From contig CAVVNT010000001.1 of NCBI GenBank assembly GCA_963749675.1, positions 806,001-870,000 of the forward strand: a DNA stretch of 64,000 nucleotides, given 5' to 3'. Each line of letters starts with the position of its first letter. The stretch's first letter is position 1. The stretch comes from Roseitranquillus sp963749675 (GTDB taxonomy: Bacteria > Pseudomonadota > Alphaproteobacteria > Rhodobacterales > Rhodobacteraceae). A model generated the notes under the pieces. The model searched no databases and was not told the origin of the DNA. It was given only the letters and a program-made list of their open reading frames with translations. Position numbers and translations under genes: made by a program. Shown here piece by piece: positions 1 through 8,738 of this stretch.

Positions 1-2
1 GG

Positions 3-761
3 GAGCGGCGAGCGGCATCGGCCCAGCTCAGCCGCGGCCGATATCTGGGTCTTTCGCTGGAGGCGGGCGACACCTTTCTGTTTTCGTCGAAGACGATCCC
101 GGGAAACGAGCGGGATGTGCTGCGCCTCGTCAATTCCTTCGCCGAAATGGGCGTGGAGGTGATCGACGACGGCAGCGATCTCTACCACGTCTCAGGGCAC
201 GCCAACGGCCCCGACCTCGCGGAGATGCATGCGCTGGTCAAGCCGCGGATGGTCGTTCCCATGCATGGCGAATACCGTCACCTGCGAGCACACGCGCGGC
301 TCGCCGAGGCTGCGGGGCGGCCTGCCGCGATCGCTTCGAACGGTACAATGCTCGACCTCACAGGGAAGACACCGCGCGTGGTGGACGTCATCGAGAGCGG
401 CCGGACCTATCTCGACGGCAAGGTCCAGATCGGCCAGTTCGACGGGGTCGTCCGCGACCGGCTGCGAACGGCGATCAATGGTCATGTCCTGGTCACGCTC
501 ATCATCGAGGAGAATGACGAGCCCCTCGGAGACCCCTGGTGCGAGCTGATCGGCCTGCCTGAGCGGGGCGCGTCGAACTCTTCGCTTGCAGAGACGCTGG
601 AGGCTGTTCTGGCTCAGCTGATCGGCCGTGCGGATGCCAAGACACTGCGCGACGATGATGCGCTGGAGGACGCGCTGAAGCGCCGCGTGCGACAGATCTG
701 CAGCGACGAGATCGGAAAGAAACCCGAGGTGACTGTCGTCGTCAGCCGACTGAGCTCTTGA
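3..761 (+). CDS. rnj: Ribonuclease J, C-terminal part (runs off the window start)
   Basis: The frame is open from base 3, so the start lies upstream of the window. The visible 252 residues read as the second half of a bacterial RNase J: the end of the beta-CASP region (SSKTIPGNE near the edge), the metal-site motif VPMHGEYRHL with its conserved His residues around base 256, then the linker and the small C-terminal domain. Family knowledge: RNase J is a metallo-beta-lactamase/beta-CASP ribonuclease with 5'-3' exo- and endonuclease activity in RNA processing, and is widespread in Alphaproteobacteria. It ends 4 bases before the convergent rhlE stop, leaving no room for a separate terminator between them. 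The internal GTG at 117 is not the real start because homologous sequence continues upstream. Confidence 0.93.
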   Translation, partial: ERRAASAQLSRGRYLGLSLEAGDTFLFSSKTIPGNERDVLRLVNSFAEMGVEVIDDGSDLYHVSGHANGPDLAEMHALVKPRMVVPMHGEYRHLRAHARLAEAAGRPAAIASNGTMLDLTGKTPRVVDVIESGRTYLDGKVQIGQFDGVVRDRLRTAINGHVLVTLIIEENDEPLGDPWCELIGLPERGASNSSLAETLEAVLAQLIGRADAKTLRDDDALEDALKRRVRQICSDEIGKKPEVTVVVSRLSS

Positions 762-765
762 GAAG

Positions 766-2190
766 TCAGCTCGCGCGACGTTCCTCGAAGCTGTGAGCGA
801 TAAAGTCTGGTAGATGGTCGCCCATGCCAACGACCGCGTCGTCATCGCTGCGGGAGCGGCGCCTGCGACGGTCGCGAAGTTCGCTCTCGTCGGCAGGCGG
901 AGCGGCCTCCTCGGTTTGTGAGACCTTCGGGGCCTCTGCGGGCTCTTCGGCCGGCCGATCCGCTTTCGCCCGTCGGCTTCGACGGCGGGGCGGGGGCGCC
1001 TCAGAATCATCCGTCGGCTTTGTTTCGGGTGCTGAGATGGCACCTTGAAGTGCCTCGATCCGCGGGATCGGCTTTTCGATCAGCTTCTCGATCCCTTCAA
1101 GGTTCTTCTCGTCGGAGGGGGTGCAGATCATCATGGCGCGCCCTTCTCGGCCAGCACGACCGGTGCGGCCGATCCGGTGGATATAGTCCTCCGAGTGAGT
1201 GGGCACGTCATAGTTGAATATGTGGCTCACGGCAGGAATATCGAGGCCGCGGGCCGCGACATCGGAGGCGATGAGGAATCGCAGTTCGCCTGCGCGGAAG
1301 CCGTCCAGGGTTCGGGTTCGCTGGGACTGTTCCAGATCGCCATGGATGGGCGCTGCGTCGTAGCCGTACTTCTTGAGCGACTTCGACAGGATGTCGACCT
1401 CGGTCTTGCGATTGCAGAAGATGATCGCGTTCTTGAGCTTGTCACCCTCCGCCTCGATCAGCGCCCGGAGCGCTTGCCGCTTTTCTGTTGCTTGACGGTC
1501 CTTGCGGCTGGCGCGGAACATGAGGACGCCCTGGTCGATCGTCTCTGACGCAGTCGCCTGCCGCGCGACCTCTATTCGTGCGGGCGCGGACAGGAAGGTC
1601 GATGTGATGCGTTCGATCTCAGGCGCCATGGTGGCGGAATAGAACATCGTCTGGCGCGTGAAGGGCGTCAGCGAAAATATCCTCTCGATGTCAGGGATGA
1701 AGCCCATGTCGAGCATCCGGTCGGCTTCGTCGACCACCATGATCTGCACGCCGGTCAGCAAGAGCTTGCCGCGCTCGAAATGGTCGAGCAGGCGTCCTGG
1801 CGTCGCGATCAGGACATCGACGCCCTTGTCGATCAGGGCGTCCTGCTCCTTGAAGCTCACGCCGCCGATCAACAGTGCCTTGGTCAGCTTGGTGTGTCTG
1901 GAGTAAGTGTCGAAACTCTCCGCCACCTGAGCCGCCAGCTCCCGTGTCGGGGCGAGGACGAGGCTGCGGGGCATACGCGCCCGCGCTCTTCCCTTGCCGA
2001 GAAGCGTGATCATCGGCAAGGTGAACGAGGCCGTTTTACCAGTCCCTGTCTGCGCGATGCCGAGGACGTCGCGCCCTTCCAGTGCGGGCGGTATCGCACC
2101 AGCCTGAATCGGAGTAGGTGTGTCGTAGCCGGACTCTTCGATGGCCTTGAGCACCTTGGGATCGAGTTTGAGGTCGGAGAATTTTGTCAT
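766..2190 (-). CDS. rhlE: DEAD-box ATP-dependent RNA helicase, RhlE type
   Basis: 474 residues. Helicase motifs appear in order: Q motif region (TPTPIQAGAIP), motif I AQTGTGKT, motif Ia PTRELAAQ, motif II DEAD at the segment VVDEADRMLDMGF, motif III SAT, and motif VI HRIGRTGRAGREG. A basic, low-complexity tail of about 90 residues rich in Arg, Glu and Pro follows the helicase core, as in RhlE proteins, and probably binds RNA. The family unwinds short RNA duplexes in ribosome maturation and RNA decay. It is convergent with RNase J, another RNA-decay enzyme. The leader just before the ATG can form a small hairpin (see separate entry). Confidence 0.93.
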   Translation of the reverse strand: MTKFSDLKLDPKVLKAIEESGYDTPTPIQAGAIPPALEGRDVLGIAQTGTGKTASFTLPMITLLGKGRARARMPRSLVLAPTRELAAQVAESFDTYSRHTKLTKALLIGGVSFKEQDALIDKGVDVLIATPGRLLDHFERGKLLLTGVQIMVVDEADRMLDMGFIPDIERIFSLTPFTRQTMFYSATMAPEIERITSTFLSAPARIEVARQATASETIDQGVLMFRASRKDRQATEKRQALRALIEAEGDKLKNAIIFCNRKTEVDILSKSLKKYGYDAAPIHGDLEQSQRTRTLDGFRAGELRFLIASDVAARGLDIPAVSHIFNYDVPTHSEDYIHRIGRTGRAGREGRAMMICTPSDEKNLEGIEKLIEKPIPRIEALQGAISAPETKPTDDSEAPPPRRRSRRAKADRPAEEPAEAPKVSQTEEAAPPADESELRDRRRRRSRSDDDAVVGMGDHLPDFIAHSFEERRAS

Positions 2191-2194
2191 GAGT

Positions 2195-2212
2195 GTCCGT
2201 AAAAAAGCGGAC
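2195..2212 (-). promoter_or_regulatory. Small hairpin in the rhlE leader, five bases before the ATG
   Basis: On the minus strand GTCCG and CGGAC form a perfect 5-bp stem around an 8-base T-rich loop. The 3' arm contains the only GGA-like Shine-Dalgarno candidate and ends four bases before the rhlE start codon. This could limit ribosome access. Regulation is inference; only the base pairing is seen. Confidence 0.35.
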
Positions 2213-2392
2213 CTCTTTCATGGCCCGCACATCATCGGGTTGGCCCGGTGGCCGCAGCGCACATCACGCCTCCCGCGGGTCGGTTAGATCAAAAATGGTG
2301 CGGCGTCAACGATACGCCAAGTATCGCGGCGTCGCGACACGGAACACGGTTAAGAGAGCGGCGTTGGGCCGACTGCATCAACGGAGGATCGC

Positions 2393-2818
2393 ATGATCAA
2401 GAAGAATGGCTCGGCACGCTGGAGCGGCGGCCTGAAGGATGGAAAAGGGCATGTGTCTACGGAGACCCTCGTGCTCGACGACGAGGCATACGGATTCAAT
2501 ACCCGCTTCGAGGACGAGCGCGGCACCAATCCGGAGGAGCTGATCGCGGCGGCGCATGCGAGCTGTTTCTCGATGGCACTGTCCATGATCCTGGGCCAGA
2601 ACGACCTGACACCGGATGAAATTGCCACGACAGCGACGGTGTCGTTGGAGCAGAACGATGGCGGCTACGCCATCACCAAGGTTCATCTCGACGTGACGGC
2701 CCGAGTGCCTGGAGCGACTGAGGACTCCTTTCGGGAAGCTGCGCAGGCCGCGAAGGAGAACTGCCCGGTCTCAAAGCTGCTGAACGCCGAGATTAGCATG
2801 GATGCCAAGCTCGCCTAG
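2393..2818 (+). CDS. OsmC family peroxiredoxin
   Basis: 141 residues, the normal size of OsmC/Ohr proteins. The two redox cysteines are visible: one in AHASCFSMALS (about residue 53) and one in ENCPVSKLL (about residue 124). The Glu of the NPEELIAAAHA segment is also present. Known role of the family: thiol-dependent reduction of organic hydroperoxides in the cytoplasm, using lipoyl or other dithiol reductants. The start is preceded by GGAGG (aacggaggatcgc) at good spacing. The spacing between the cysteines and the N-terminal sequence look like the OsmC rather than the Ohr subgroup. The last 4 bases overlap the end of the disrupted gene on the other strand. Confidence 0.92.
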   Translation: MIKKNGSARWSGGLKDGKGHVSTETLVLDDEAYGFNTRFEDERGTNPEELIAAAHASCFSMALSMILGQNDLTPDEIATTATVSLEQNDGGYAITKVHLDVTARVPGATEDSFREAAQAAKENCPVSKLLNAEISMDAKLA

Positions 2819-3229
2819 CGGGCGGACGACGGATGCAATGCGGGCCGGTAGCCGGCCCGCATTGCGTCGACGACCGGTTTCGAGGTCAGAACCTCGCAGT
2901 CAATCTTTGGCAGGTTCAGCATCTCTTCGTAGCCGGAAGAGGCGAAGGTCCAGCATCGGCCCTTCGGCAGGAGGTGAGGCCGCTTGGCGATCATGATGAA
3001 CGTGCCCTCAGGCAAGTCGCCCGGTCGCGCCCGAAAGGTGATCTGTCGCCGCATCCGTGGGTCTACCTGGTTCGCATGAAGCGCCGCGCCGGGCGACCGT
3101 GCGTATGGCCGAACGCCTGTCGCGCGCTCCCAGGCGCGCAGGAAGGCGAGGTAGTCCGCGCGCCGACGCTCGGAGCAGGGTCGATGTCCGGCCGCCAACG
3201 CGACGGCCTCGTCAAGAAAAAAAAAGTCT
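2815..3229 (-). pseudogene. 3' part of a conserved alphaproteobacterial gene split by an IS element
   Basis: Read on the minus strand this is the C-terminal two thirds of a hypothetical protein family I recognise from Rhodobacterales genomes by its LDEAVALAAGHRPC segment and its ending GYRPALHPS. The matching N-terminal part lies at 5132-5330, on the far side of the insertion. Joining the two across one copy of the 7-bp repeat gives an uninterrupted match (…NAYT then LFFLDEA…), except that the T tract at 3217-3225 has nine bases where eight would keep the frame. The usual CxxC-like pair after HRP is also lost (CSER). Function of the family is unknown. Without the 5' part this piece is not expected to make a protein. 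Confidence 0.8.
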
Positions 3230-3236
3230 GGTGTAC
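3230..3236. repeat. Left copy of 7-bp target-site duplication (GGTGTAC)
   Basis: GGTGTAC here is repeated at 5132-5138, directly outside the two ends of the IS-containing insertion. Removing the insertion with one copy restores the conserved protein that it interrupts, which supports a transposition footprint rather than chance. Confidence 0.7.
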
Positions 3237-5131
3237 CCCAAGTTCGACATTTGCCGACCAGATTTCGTGTCTCCGGCGCGTGCCGGGTACGCGAATTCAA
3301 GGGGTTGGTAGCCGTTCGGGGTGGATTTCGCCGCAATCTGTGTAGTTACACGTCGCATCCCTATGCACATTGCAGTGCAGCTTCCTATGCGGCACTCTGC
3401 ATTCCATGTTCACACGCGTCACCGAGAGCGGCGGGCGCCGCTATCTGCAGATCGTCGAGTCCTTCCGCAACGAGGCGGGGAAGCCCAGGCTGCGCGTCGT
3501 CGCCAATCTCGGGCGCGTCGACGGAATGAAGGACGGCCAGCTCGACGCCCTGATCCGGGGCCTCAGCCGGGCCGCGGGACGAACCGAGCCGGCGAAGACC
3601 GAGATCGCCTGGGAAGGCGCGCGCAGTTACGGCGACGTCTTCGCCCTGCATGCGCTTTGGAAGGACCTCGGTCTCGACCGCGCGCTTGGCCGGGCCCTGC
3701 GGTCGGGGCGTCGCGGAACCGATGTGGAGGCCCTCGTGCGCGCCATGGTGTTCAACCGGCTGTGCGACCCCACAAGCAAGCTGGGCTGCCTGCGCTGGCT
3801 GGAGACCGTGGCGATGCCGGCAATGCCCGAGACCGTCACCCACCAGCATCTGCTTCGCGCGATGGATGCGCTGATGGATCGCGCCGAGCGGGTGGAACTC
3901 GAGCTGGCCAGACAGAATCCGCCCGCTGGTCGATCAAGACCTTGCCGTGGTCTTCTACGACCTGACCACCGTGCGCATCCACGGCGAGGGGGAGGTCGCG
4001 GACGACCTGCGCGCGTTCGGCATGAACAAGGAGCGCGGCGGCATCGCCCGGCAGTTCGTCCTCGGCGTCGTGCAGACCGCCGAGGGTCTGCCTCTCATGC
4101 ACACGGTCCACTCCGGCAACGTCGCGGAAACGAAGACGCTGCAGGCCATGCTCCAGACGGTTCTCGCGCGTTTCCCGATCCAGCGCGTCATCCTGGTGGC
4201 CGGCCGCGGGCTCCTCAGCCTGGAAAACATCGGTGAGCTGACCGCCCTTGCAGAGCGGGGCGATCGTCGGCTGGAGTTCATCCTCGCCGTGCCAGCGCGG
4301 CGTTACGCCGAGCTGGTCGAGACCTTCCAGGGCCTCGCCTTCGATGCAGAGGGGCTGACCGAGAGCACGTTTGCCGGTCACCGCCTGATCGTCGCCGATG
4401 ACCCGCTGCGCGCCGAGGAGCAATCCACCCGCCGCCGCGCCCGCATCGCCGAACTCGAGGCCATGGCAGAGAAGATGGTGGCCCGGCTCGATGCCCAGGA
4501 CGAGGGCCAGACCGCCCGGGGGCGCCGCGCTTCCGACCGCGGGGCCTACAGCCGCTTCACCCGCGCCGTAGCCGAGGCGGAACTGGCCCGCTTTCTCAAG
4601 GCCGATTACACCGCCGACCGCTTCAGCTGGAGCGTCGACGAGGCCGCCATCGCCGAGGCCGAACTCTTCGATGGCAGGCTCGCGCTGATCACCAACGCTC
4701 CCGACCTGACCGCCGCCGACGCAGTGGCGCGCTACAAGAGCCTCGCCGACATCGAGCGCGGCTTCCGGGTGCTGAAATCCGACATCGAGATCGCGCCCGT
4801 CCACCACCGGTTGCCCGACCGCATTCGGGCCCATGCGCTGATCTGCTTCCTCGCCCTCGTGCTCCACCGGGTCATGCGCATGCGCCTGAAGGCAAAGGGC
4901 CACAGCGCCAGCCCCCGCACCGCGCTCGATCTGCTCGCCCGCATTCATCGCCATCAGGCCCGGATCGCCGAGCGCACTCTCGAAGGCACGACCCGCCCAA
5001 CCCCGGAACAGCTGGACCTCTTTGATGCCCTGACCCTGCCCAAACCCGCCTGACAGAGCCCGTGTAGTTACATTTTTGCCCAACCGGGCATAGCAATATC
5101 AATCACTTACCGCTGTAGCTGTCGAAGTTGA
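3237..5131 (+). mobile_element. Decayed IS1634-like (IS4 superfamily) insertion sequence
   Basis: About 1.9 kb bounded by a 7-bp direct repeat, with one transposase gene inside. The outermost bases are imperfect inverted repeats: CAAGTTCGACA near the left end and CAACTTCGACA on the opposite strand at the right end. A second pair, GTGTAGTTACA at 3340 and 5062, sits closer to the transposase; these may be inner binding sites or the ends of a younger element nested in an older one. The transposase is frameshifted and lacks one catalytic acid, so the copy is probably immobile on its own. Confidence 0.75.
3406..5053 (+). pseudogene. IS1634 family transposase, frameshifted and catalytically altered
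   Basis: A DDE transposase of the IS1634 branch. The N-terminal half (3406 to about 3917) carries the usual start FTRVTESGGRRYLQIVE. The catalytic half continues in the +1 frame from about 3918. An extra A at 3916-3917 (CAGAATCC where CAGATCC keeps the frame) breaks it. First Asp: YDLTTV. The second Asp site, normally VADRG, reads VAGRG, so the acid is lost. Third acid: Glu in YKSLADIERGF. The C-terminus is normal. No slippery heptamer is present at the shift, so programmed frameshifting is unlikely. Confidence 0.85.
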
Positions 5132-5138
5132 GGTGTAC
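5132..5138. repeat. Right copy of 7-bp target-site duplication (GGTGTAC)
   Basis: Identical to 3230-3236 and immediately outside the right end of the insertion. Confidence 0.7.
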
Positions 5139-5330
5139 GCGTTGGGCGCCGTGATTTGCCGCCGCCGCTCCCGAAACTTCAGGCGGCAGGCGATCCGGCG
5201 CGATGGCGCCAGAGCGCCGTGCCGAGGCGACCATCGGTGTCGTGCAGGACGCCACGGTTGCCCACCAGGGTTCCGCGCGCAACATCGGCCACGATCTCAC
5301 CCGTCGGCAGCACCCGGTTTCGCCGCGTCA
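5132..5330 (-). pseudogene. 5' part of the conserved gene split by the IS1634-like element
   Basis: On the minus strand this reads RRNRVLPTGEIVAD, then ARGTLVGNRGVLHD and ALWRHRA, the typical N-terminus of the same family whose C-terminal part lies at 2815-3229. A single missing base near 5195 shifts the frame; adding it gives HRA-W-IACRLKF, again as expected. The gene would follow prfC directly, overlapping its stop, so it was probably translationally coupled to prfC. No good in-frame ATG is seen at its start. Function of the family is unknown. Confidence 0.75.
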
Positions 5331-6935
5331 GACCATCATTTCCTTTGTCGCGCTCAGCTTCAGGTCGGGATGGTCGCGCTCTATGCGGTCGATATCCCAC
5401 TGCAGGCGGGTCATATAGACAATGTCCCCGTCGTGATCGTGCGCGATGTGCCCCTTGTTCGCCTGAACGAACGCCTCGACCTTCGACTTCGGTCCCGTGA
5501 CCCATCGGGCGGAGGTGAACTGCGACGGCTCCAACCGGACGGGAAGGCCGTACTCCAGCTCGATCCGACTGGCGAGTACGTCGAACTGCAAGGCGCCGAC
5601 GACGCCCACGATGAAACCCGAGCCGATATCAGGCTTGAAGACCTTGGCCGCGCCCTCCTCGGCGAACTGCATCAGTGCCTTGTCGAGGTGCTTGGCCTTC
5701 ATCGGGTCGCCGGCCCTGACCGACTGCAGGAGTTCCGGCGCAAAGGACGGAATGCCCGTGGCGCGGATCGACTCCCCCTCAGTCAGCGTGTCGCCGATGC
5801 GCAGTTGACCGTGGTTCGGGATGCCGATGATGTCACCCGCCCAAGCCTCCTCCGCGAGCTCACGATCCGCGGCGAGGAAGAGGACGGGGTTGGTGATCGT
5901 CATCGGCTTTCTTGTCCGGACGTGGTGCAGCTTCATGCCTCGGGTGAAATGGCCTGACGCAAGTCGGACGAAGGCGACACGATCCCGATGCTTTGGATCC
6001 ATGTTCGCCTGAACCTTGAACACGAAGCCCGAGACCTTCGTCTCGTCCGGCAAAATTTGCCGCGGCTGTGCCGGTTGCGGCTGCGGAACCGGACCATACT
6101 CGCCGATGCCGTCCATCAATTCCCGAACGCCGAAGGAGTTGATGGCAGAGCCGAACCAGATTGGCGTCAGAGTCCCGTCGAGGAAGGATTGCCGGTCGAA
6201 CGGCGGCAACAGCTCCCGGGCCATCTCAACTTCCTCGACCAGCGTCGCGCGGAGCTGCTCCGGGATGTGCTCGGCGAGTGCGGGATCCTCAAGTCCCTCG
6301 ATCTTGATCGATTCCGCCACGTGGTTGCGGTCGGCGCGGTCCATCAGCTCCAGGCGGTTGTGGAGAATGTCGTAGCAGCCGAGAAAGTCGCGGCCCATGC
6401 CGATGGGCCAGGAGGCGGGTGTGACGTCGATCGCGAGGTTCTCCTGGATTTCGTCGATGATCTCGAACGTGTCGCGCGCCTCTCGGTCCATCTTGTTGCA
6501 GAAGGTTAGGATCGGCAGGTCCCGCAGGCGGCAGACCTCGAAGAGCTTGCGGGTCTGGCTCTCCACCCCCTTGGCGCCGTCGATGACCATGATCGCGGCG
6601 TCGACCGCGGTCAGCGTCCGGTAGGTATCTTCGGAAAAATCGGAGTGGCCAGGTGTGTCCACCAGATTGAAGCGGAATCCCTCGAAGTCGAAGGACATTG
6701 CGGACGCCGAAACCGAAATGCCCCGATCCTTCTCCATCTGCATGAAGTCCGACCGCGTGCGTCGCGCCTCGCCCTTGGCGCGGACCTGGCCGGCCAGTTG
6801 GATCGCGCCCCCAAAGAGCAGGAACTTCTCGGTCAAGGTCGTCTTGCCGGCGTCCGGATGCGAGATGATCGCAAAGGTCCTGCGGCGCGCGATCTCGGGC
6901 GGCAGGTCGGGCAGGTTGGATCGGCGGTCGAGCAT
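5328..6935 (-). CDS. prfC: Peptide chain release factor 3
   Basis: A translational GTPase that recycles RF1/RF2 from the ribosome after termination. G-domain motifs: G1 SHPDAGKTT, G2 region with DRGISVS, G3 DTPGHSDF, G4 NKMD; then the EF-Tu-like domain 2 (VSGFVFKVQANMDPKHRDR) and the RF3 C-terminal domain (GALQFDVLASRIELEYG). I chose the start at 6935 because homology begins at MLDRRSNLP, giving 535 residues, the family size. Upstream ATGs to 7013 are possible, and no convincing Shine-Dalgarno site decides between them. It is followed without a gap by the IS-interrupted gene. Confidence 0.95.
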   Translation of the reverse strand: MLDRRSNLPDLPPEIARRRTFAIISHPDAGKTTLTEKFLLFGGAIQLAGQVRAKGEARRTRSDFMQMEKDRGISVSASAMSFDFEGFRFNLVDTPGHSDFSEDTYRTLTAVDAAIMVIDGAKGVESQTRKLFEVCRLRDLPILTFCNKMDREARDTFEIIDEIQENLAIDVTPASWPIGMGRDFLGCYDILHNRLELMDRADRNHVAESIKIEGLEDPALAEHIPEQLRATLVEEVEMARELLPPFDRQSFLDGTLTPIWFGSAINSFGVRELMDGIGEYGPVPQPQPAQPRQILPDETKVSGFVFKVQANMDPKHRDRVAFVRLASGHFTRGMKLHHVRTRKPMTITNPVLFLAADRELAEEAWAGDIIGIPNHGQLRIGDTLTEGESIRATGIPSFAPELLQSVRAGDPMKAKHLDKALMQFAEEGAAKVFKPDIGSGFIVGVVGALQFDVLASRIELEYGLPVRLEPSQFTSARWVTGPKSKVEAFVQANKGHIAHDHDGDIVYMTRLQWDIDRIERDHPDLKLSATKEMMV

Positions 6936-7291
6936 GGAGGCGCATATAATGGGGCCGGTGATCCGGGGCAAATGCTGCATGTGCGAGAGATCTTGGTTCT
7001 GCACCAACGCCACCTAAGATGGGACCCGCGCCAGTTGAGCAAGTGGCCCGCAGCCCCTGTTTCACCGAGCGCGTGAGGTTCTTCCACTCAGGCGAGACGC
7101 CTTGGATGATCCTCCGAGGGGCCGCGCCAGCGCCGATCATACAGCCGTGGGTGCCGACATTCGGCACGCTCGTGAACCGGTAGAGATGCTGTCTGATGCG
7201 AAGTGAGCCTGGGCAAGGCGGCTTGTATCTTTGTTGGGCGGTTGGTACCTCGGTTTCCCGACCATGGCAGTCAGGATTGCAGGTCAAGATC

Positions 7292-8398
7292 GTGAAGACT
7301 CCATCAAAGCTGGAGATCCGGGATATCGTTCGTCGCCTGGGTGGCCGGCGCGTGGTGGATGGCGTTTCGCTATCGATAGCTGCGGGGCAAGTGACGTGTC
7401 TCCTTGGTCCGTCGGGCTGCGGCAAGACGACGACGCTGCGGATCGCCGCCGGAGTCGATCGTCAGGATTCGGGAGAAGTCCTGGTGGATGGCGGCGTGAT
7501 CTCCGACGCGCATCGGCACATGCCGCCGGAGAACCGGGGCATCGGTCTGATGTTTCAGGACTTCGCGCTGTTTCCGCACCTGACGGTGGCGGAGAACATC
7601 GCCTTTGGCTTGCGGCTCGAGCGTAAGGAGAAGCGCCGTCGCGTTGCGGAATTGCTGGAGCGCGTTCATCTGGAGCGCTTCATCGATGCATGGCCCCACG
7701 AATTGAGCGGTGGCGAGCAGCAGCGTGTAGCCCTCGCCCGCGCGATCGCTCCACGCCCGCGCGTGATGCTCATGGACGAACCGTTCTCCGGCCTCGACAA
7801 CCGCTTGCGCGACGGCATCCGCGACGAAACCCTCTCAATCCTCAAGGAGGAGGAGACTGCCGTTCTGCTCGTCACACACGAGCCGGACGAGGCGATGCGG
7901 ATGGCCGACGAGATCGCGCTGATGCGCGCCGGACGCATTGTGCAGGCCGGCGCACCATACAACGTCTACAATGCGCCGCGGGACATGGCGGCGGCGGCAT
8001 TCTTCAGTGACGTCAACGTAATACGTGGAACAGTTCAGGGGGCGCTGACGGAGACTCCGTTCGGGCAGTTTCTTGCACCCGGGGTCCCGGATGGCACCGA
8101 AGTGGATATCGTCATCCGGCCTCAGCACATCCGCATCGACTTTGATCGGGGCGGGCGCGGACCAAACCCGACGCCCGAGGATGGCGCGCCGGCACGCGGC
8201 GTGGTCGAGCGGGCGCGGTTCATGGGCGCGGAGAGCCTTGTCGAATTCCGCATGGATCATGACGGCTCGATCCTGAAGGCCAGCGTGCCGAGCGTCTTTC
8301 TGCCGAGGCCCGGTACGCCGCTCTGGTTGATGCTGCGACGTGGACGATGCCACGTCTTCCCCAGTGACCCTGCGGTCGCCGGAAGGATTGTGACGTAA
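7292..8398 (+). CDS. ABC transporter ATP-binding protein, FbpC/PotA-like
   Basis: A nucleotide-binding subunit with Walker A GPSGCGKTTT, Q-loop MFQDFALFPHLTV, signature LSGGEQQRV, Walker B VMLMDEPFSGLD, the H-loop VTHEPDEA, and a TOBE-like C-terminal domain of about 110 residues. Such subunits drive import of ferric iron, polyamines or similar substrates. No permease or binding protein lies beside it, so it is an orphan here and the substrate cannot be told. A GTG at 7292 matches where homology starts (KTPSKLEIRDIVRR); an in-frame ATG at 7196 would add 32 residues without family similarity. It lies upstream of tatABC on the same strand. Confidence 0.85.
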   Translation: MKTPSKLEIRDIVRRLGGRRVVDGVSLSIAAGQVTCLLGPSGCGKTTTLRIAAGVDRQDSGEVLVDGGVISDAHRHMPPENRGIGLMFQDFALFPHLTVAENIAFGLRLERKEKRRRVAELLERVHLERFIDAWPHELSGGEQQRVALARAIAPRPRVMLMDEPFSGLDNRLRDGIRDETLSILKEEETAVLLVTHEPDEAMRMADEIALMRAGRIVQAGAPYNVYNAPRDMAAAAFFSDVNVIRGTVQGALTETPFGQFLAPGVPDGTEVDIVIRPQHIRIDFDRGGRGPNPTPEDGAPARGVVERARFMGAESLVEFRMDHDGSILKASVPSVFLPRPGTPLWLMLRRGRCHVFPSDPAVAGRIVT

Positions 8399-8499
8399 GA
8401 GCACGGAATTGAGACTGGCAAGAGCAGCCCCGAGCCAATAGATACGGGTCGGATTGTGCGGACGCCCGCGTCGGCCGGCGGCCGAGAAGGGAGAGACAA

Positions 8500-8712
8500 A
8501 TGTTGAACAATATCGGCCTGCCCGGCCTGCTGCTGATCGCGATCGTGGTGTTGGTCCTGTTCGGACGCGGCAAGATCTCGTCGTTGATGGGCGAAGTCGG
8601 CAAGGGCATCACCGCGTTCAAGCGCGGCGTCGCCGACGGCACCAAGGAGCTCGAGGACGCCTCGCACGAAAGCCGCGAGCCTGCGTCCGAGGAGCAGAAG
8701 GACAAGGTCTGA
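8500..8712 (+). CDS. tatA: Twin-arginine translocase subunit TatA
   Basis: 70 residues: an N-terminal membrane helix (about residues 5-21) ending in the LFGRGKI hinge, then an amphipathic helix and an acidic tail. TatA forms the protein-conducting assembly for folded Tat substrates in the inner membrane. A GGGAGAG site precedes the ATG. It is the first gene of tatABC, with 26 bases to tatB. Confidence 0.95.
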   Translation: MLNNIGLPGLLLIAIVVLVLFGRGKISSLMGEVGKGITAFKRGVADGTKELEDASHESREPASEEQKDKV

Positions 8713-8738
8713 GCGGTCTCGGGCGGAGGCCCTAGCAC

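Noticed and set aside
3900..3950. Programmed frameshift in the IS1634 transposase
   Set aside because: The shift site CAGAATCC has no slippery heptamer or following structure, and a catalytic Asp is also lost, so decay or error is more likely.
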